Assembly (NCBI RefSeq): GCF_001641085.1
Contig: NZ_LXIE01000049.1
Location: 62,001 to 126,000, forward strand
Origin: Aequorivita soesokkakensis
Lineage (GTDB): Bacteria; Bacteroidota; Bacteroidia; Flavobacteriales; Flavobacteriaceae
Length of the DNA stretch: 64,000 bases
Direction: 5' to 3'
This document shows positions 62,073 through 64,000 of the stretch, piece by piece. The notes under the pieces were generated by a model. The model ran no database searches and was not told the DNA's origin. It worked only from the letters and a program-made list of their open reading frames with translations. The position numbers and the translations under genes were made by a program. The first letter of the stretch is position 1, and the number at the start of each line of letters is the position of its first letter.

Positions 62073-62672
62073 TTATTTAAAACGATACGTCAAAGACATT
62101 CCGTATTGTGTTTGTGCGTTGATTGGATTTACATTAAAATTTGGCTGAAGCGAAAGGTCGTCACTTACTTCATATTGCCGTAAATGCGCATCAACATTCG
62201 CATCCACAACATTCAATAAATAAAATGCAATGGTAACAATCAAACTAATATCCTTATTTGTCTGTGCAGATTTTTGGGCATTTATTAACCGATCATTACT
62301 AATTAAAGGTTCTGTGCCATTTCCGTAAAATTCATCATCAGTATAGCCGGCGAGCCTTCTTTTATAAGCATTTCGGAAACGGTCATACTCGTCATCCTGC
62401 TGTTTGTAAAAGTAAATTCCGGCAGCCATTCCCGCATAAATGATTGGAATCTTCCAATATTTTTTATTGTAAACTTGGCCAAGCCCGGGAATTACAGCGG
62501 AGTAAAATGCAGCTTTTGCAGGGGCCAGCGGATTGTATTCTTCTTTTTGAATTATTGAATCTTTTACAACAATAATCTTTTCGTCCCTTTTTACAACCAA
62601 TGTGTCAGAAGTCTGCGCTAACAAAGGTGCGGCAAAGAGTAGTAGAAAAATATATAGGAAATTACTTTTCAC
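62073..62672 (-). CDS. DUF5683 membrane protein
   Basis: 199 residues. A signal-like N-terminus (LYIFLLLFAAPLLAQTS) is followed by PAKAAFYSAVIPGLGQVYNK, KYWKIPIIYAGMAAGIYFYK and a last hydrophobic segment near DISLIVTIAFYLLNVVDANVDAHL, the DUF5683 signature. Found across Bacteroidota between parB and dapB; role unknown, possibly envelope-related. Its start overlaps the ParB stop by 11 nt. Confidence 0.88.
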   Translation of the reverse strand: MKSNFLYIFLLLFAAPLLAQTSDTLVVKRDEKIIVVKDSIIQKEEYNPLAPAKAAFYSAVIPGLGQVYNKKYWKIPIIYAGMAAGIYFYKQQDDEYDRFRNAYKRRLAGYTDDEFYGNGTEPLISNDRLINAQKSAQTNKDISLIVTIAFYLLNVVDANVDAHLRQYEVSDDLSLQPNFNVNPINAQTQYGMSLTYRFK

Positions 62673-63561
62673 TTTTGATTAGCTTCAAAATACGTTCGAA
62701 GTCTTCTTTATTTTTAAAAGGAACAACCAACTGTCCTTTTCCCGATTTTGACACTTTTACCTCAACAGATGTTTCAAAAAGGTCTGTCAATTCCTTTTTC
62801 GCTTTTTTTGCGAAAGGTGGCGCACTGGCCTTTTGTGCTGAAGCTTTTTCGTTTGGGTTTTTAAAATTTCGAACCAACGCTTCCGTATCGCGAACGGAAA
62901 GATTTTGGCTTAAAATCTTTTCATAAATATCAAGTTGGTCGCTTAAATCGTCAACGTTTATCAACGCACGGCCGTGGCCCATACTGATGAAACCGTCGCG
63001 CATCCCGGTTTGGATAATTGGATCCAGTTTCAACAAACGCAAATAATTTGCGATGGTGGAACGATTTTTTCCAACTCTATCACTTAGTTCTTCTTGGGTT
63101 ACGTTAATTTCTTCAATCAAACGTTGGTATGAAAGTGCGATTTCAATCGGGTCTAAATCTTGGCGTTGGATGTTTTCCACCAAAGCCATTTCCAACGATT
63201 CCTGATCATTGGCAATACGAATGTAAGCGGGAATGGTTTCCAAACCAACCAATTTTGAAGCGCGAAAACGGCGTTCGCCACTTACCAATTGGTATTTATT
63301 GAAATCCATTTTACGAACAGTAATTGGCTGAATTACGCCTAATTCCTTTATTGACGAAGCCAATTCACGAAGCGATTCTTCGTTAAAACTGGTTCGCGGC
63401 TGAAAAGGGTTTACTTCAATACTGCCCAAATCCAGCTCTACAATGCTGCCCACAACCTTGTCGGCATTCTTGTCTGCAACAGATTTTATATCGTTGGACG
63501 GGTCTTTCAACAATGCTGAAAGTCCGCGGCCGAGGGCTTGTTTTTTGGTCGCTTTCGCCAT
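62662..63561 (-). CDS. parB: ParB/Spo0J chromosome partition protein
   Basis: 299 residues. N-terminal motif KQALGRGLSALLKD; CTP-binding ParB box with NPFQPRTSFNEESLRELASS and LVSGERRFRASKLVGL; helix-turn-helix LSDRVGKNRSTIANYLRLLKL; C-terminal dimer part after a Pro/Ala/Lys linker. It binds parS and slides as a CTP clamp. I saw no parS dyad in the window. It starts directly at the ParA stop with no gap. Confidence 0.95.
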   Translation of the reverse strand: MAKATKKQALGRGLSALLKDPSNDIKSVADKNADKVVGSIVELDLGSIEVNPFQPRTSFNEESLRELASSIKELGVIQPITVRKMDFNKYQLVSGERRFRASKLVGLETIPAYIRIANDQESLEMALVENIQRQDLDPIEIALSYQRLIEEINVTQEELSDRVGKNRSTIANYLRLLKLDPIIQTGMRDGFISMGHGRALINVDDLSDQLDIYEKILSQNLSVRDTEALVRNFKNPNEKASAQKASAPPFAKKAKKELTDLFETSVEVKVSKSGKGQLVVPFKNKEDFERILKLIKSEK

Positions 63562-64000
63562 TTATTCTTTTTCGTTTTTCTTGATTAGTTCGTGCGCAAG
63601 GCTTAAATAATTATCGGCTCCTTTACTTGCGGCATCGTAACTGATGATACTTTCGCCATAACTGGGCGCTTCACTTAAACGCACATTTCGCTGAATGATT
63701 GTTTCAAAAACCATTTCGTCAAAATGCTTTTTCACCTCATCTACTACTTGGTTTGAAAGACGCAAACGCTGGTCGTACATAGTCAACAACAGGCCTTCAA
63801 TATCAAGGTTTTCGTTATGTATTTTTTGAACGCTTTTTATGGTATTCAAAAGTTTCCCAAGCCCTTCCAAGGCGAAATATTCACACTGAATAGGGATGAT
63901 AACCGAATCAGCCGCCGTTAGGGCATTCAAAGTAAGCAATCCCAAAGATGGCGCGCAATCTATGAGAATATAGTCATAATCCGCCTTTAAGCCTTCTATG
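63562..64000 (-). CDS. parA: ParA/Soj partition ATPase (5' end outside window)
   Basis: The frame is open at base 64000, so the N-terminal Walker A is not visible. The visible part has [20 protein letters not shown] (Walker A' partner and switch II), [19 protein letters not shown], and [19 protein letters not shown], all standard for chromosomal ParA. It drives segregation of the origin region with ParB. An internal ATG at 63945 is not the start. Confidence 0.95.
   Translation of the reverse strand, partial: IEGLKADYDYILIDCAPSLGLLTLNALTAADSVIIPIQCEYFALEGLGKLLNTIKSVQKIHNENLDIEGLLLTMYDQRLRLSNQVVDEVKKHFDEMVFETIIQRNVRLSEAPSYGESIISYDAASKGADNYLSLAHELIKKNEKE

Noticed and set aside
61900-64000. parS site near parAB
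   Set aside because: I looked for the GTTCCACGTGGAAC-type dyad and did not find it in the parAB region or elsewhere in the window.
1-64000. tRNA, rRNA or known riboswitch
   Set aside because: No T-arm GGTTCGAATCC-like segment with a matching acceptor stem, rRNA core sequence or familiar riboswitch core was noticed on either strand; a covariance-model search was not possible.

Overview
The window looks like a chromosomal segment of a marine-type Flavobacteriaceae bacterium (Bacteroidota). The evidence is moderate GC with AT-rich spacers, promoters of the Bacteroidota TAnnTTTG type with few Shine-Dalgarno sites, a type IX secretion C-terminal sorting domain, a CzcA-type pump fused to its outer-membrane channel, and the core cluster parA-parB-DUF5683-dapB-lepB at the right edge. 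I place it at family level only. I saw no rRNA, tRNA, CRISPR array, intact insertion sequence or known riboswitch.

Layout. 1-11.7 kb is a stress and metal module, all on the minus strand: universal stress protein and ribosome hibernation factor; a copper-type TonB receptor with a Met/His-rich lipoprotein and a small Cys protein; a TolC-adaptor-RND operon with PII-like and DUF2892 proteins; and DUF302. 11.7-13.1 kb holds a long array with 7-bp period, one secreted protein and a hexamer array. 13.1-22.6 kb is a defence island: a small DNA-binding protein and a CI-like repressor, an AbiE-type toxin-antitoxin pair with palindromic operators, a HigB toxin with a HigA-IrrE fusion, McrB/McrC with a YgjP-like peptidase, and the C-terminal remnant of a type I restriction HsdR. 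22.6-27.6 kb is a giant secreted nuclease with a T9SS signal. 27.9-32.6 kb has a Crp-like regulator, a DJ-1 family lipoprotein, a nitroreductase, an OmpA lipoprotein and a hypothetical protein. 32.9-39 kb is a heavy-metal efflux operon. 39.3-48.7 kb contains sulfide:quinone oxidoreductase, upp, a two-heme cytochrome, a thiol methyltransferase, a Crp/Fnr regulator, membrane proteins and a P-type cation ATPase. 48.9-52.4 kb is a three-subunit acyl-CoA carboxylase. 52.6-58 kb is one 1827-residue protein with two lipase-like modules and a CHAT caspase-like protease. 58.5-64 kb has a PQQ-type sugar dehydrogenase and the ParAB/DapB/LepB operon.

Three observations stand out. First, eight promoters (HPF/USP, the small Cys protein, the TolC-RND operon, DUF302, the Czc operon, cytochrome/methyltransferase, the outer-membrane protein operon, the P-type ATPase) carry the same 44-bp arrangement: a Crp/Fnr-like dyad centred exactly 33 bp upstream of a TAnnTTTG box. 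This ties the scattered metal, sulfide and stress genes into one or two regulons, probably run by the Crp/Fnr protein at 43.3-44.0 kb or a paralogue. Second, intergenic arrays with strict 7-bp phase occur at five or more loci. At least two share a two-part architecture and several run into the stop codon of a neighbouring gene. Third, the CHAT/double-lipase protein looks like a self-contained cell-death or defence effector, alongside the hybrid HsdR-remnant/YgjP/McrBC island.
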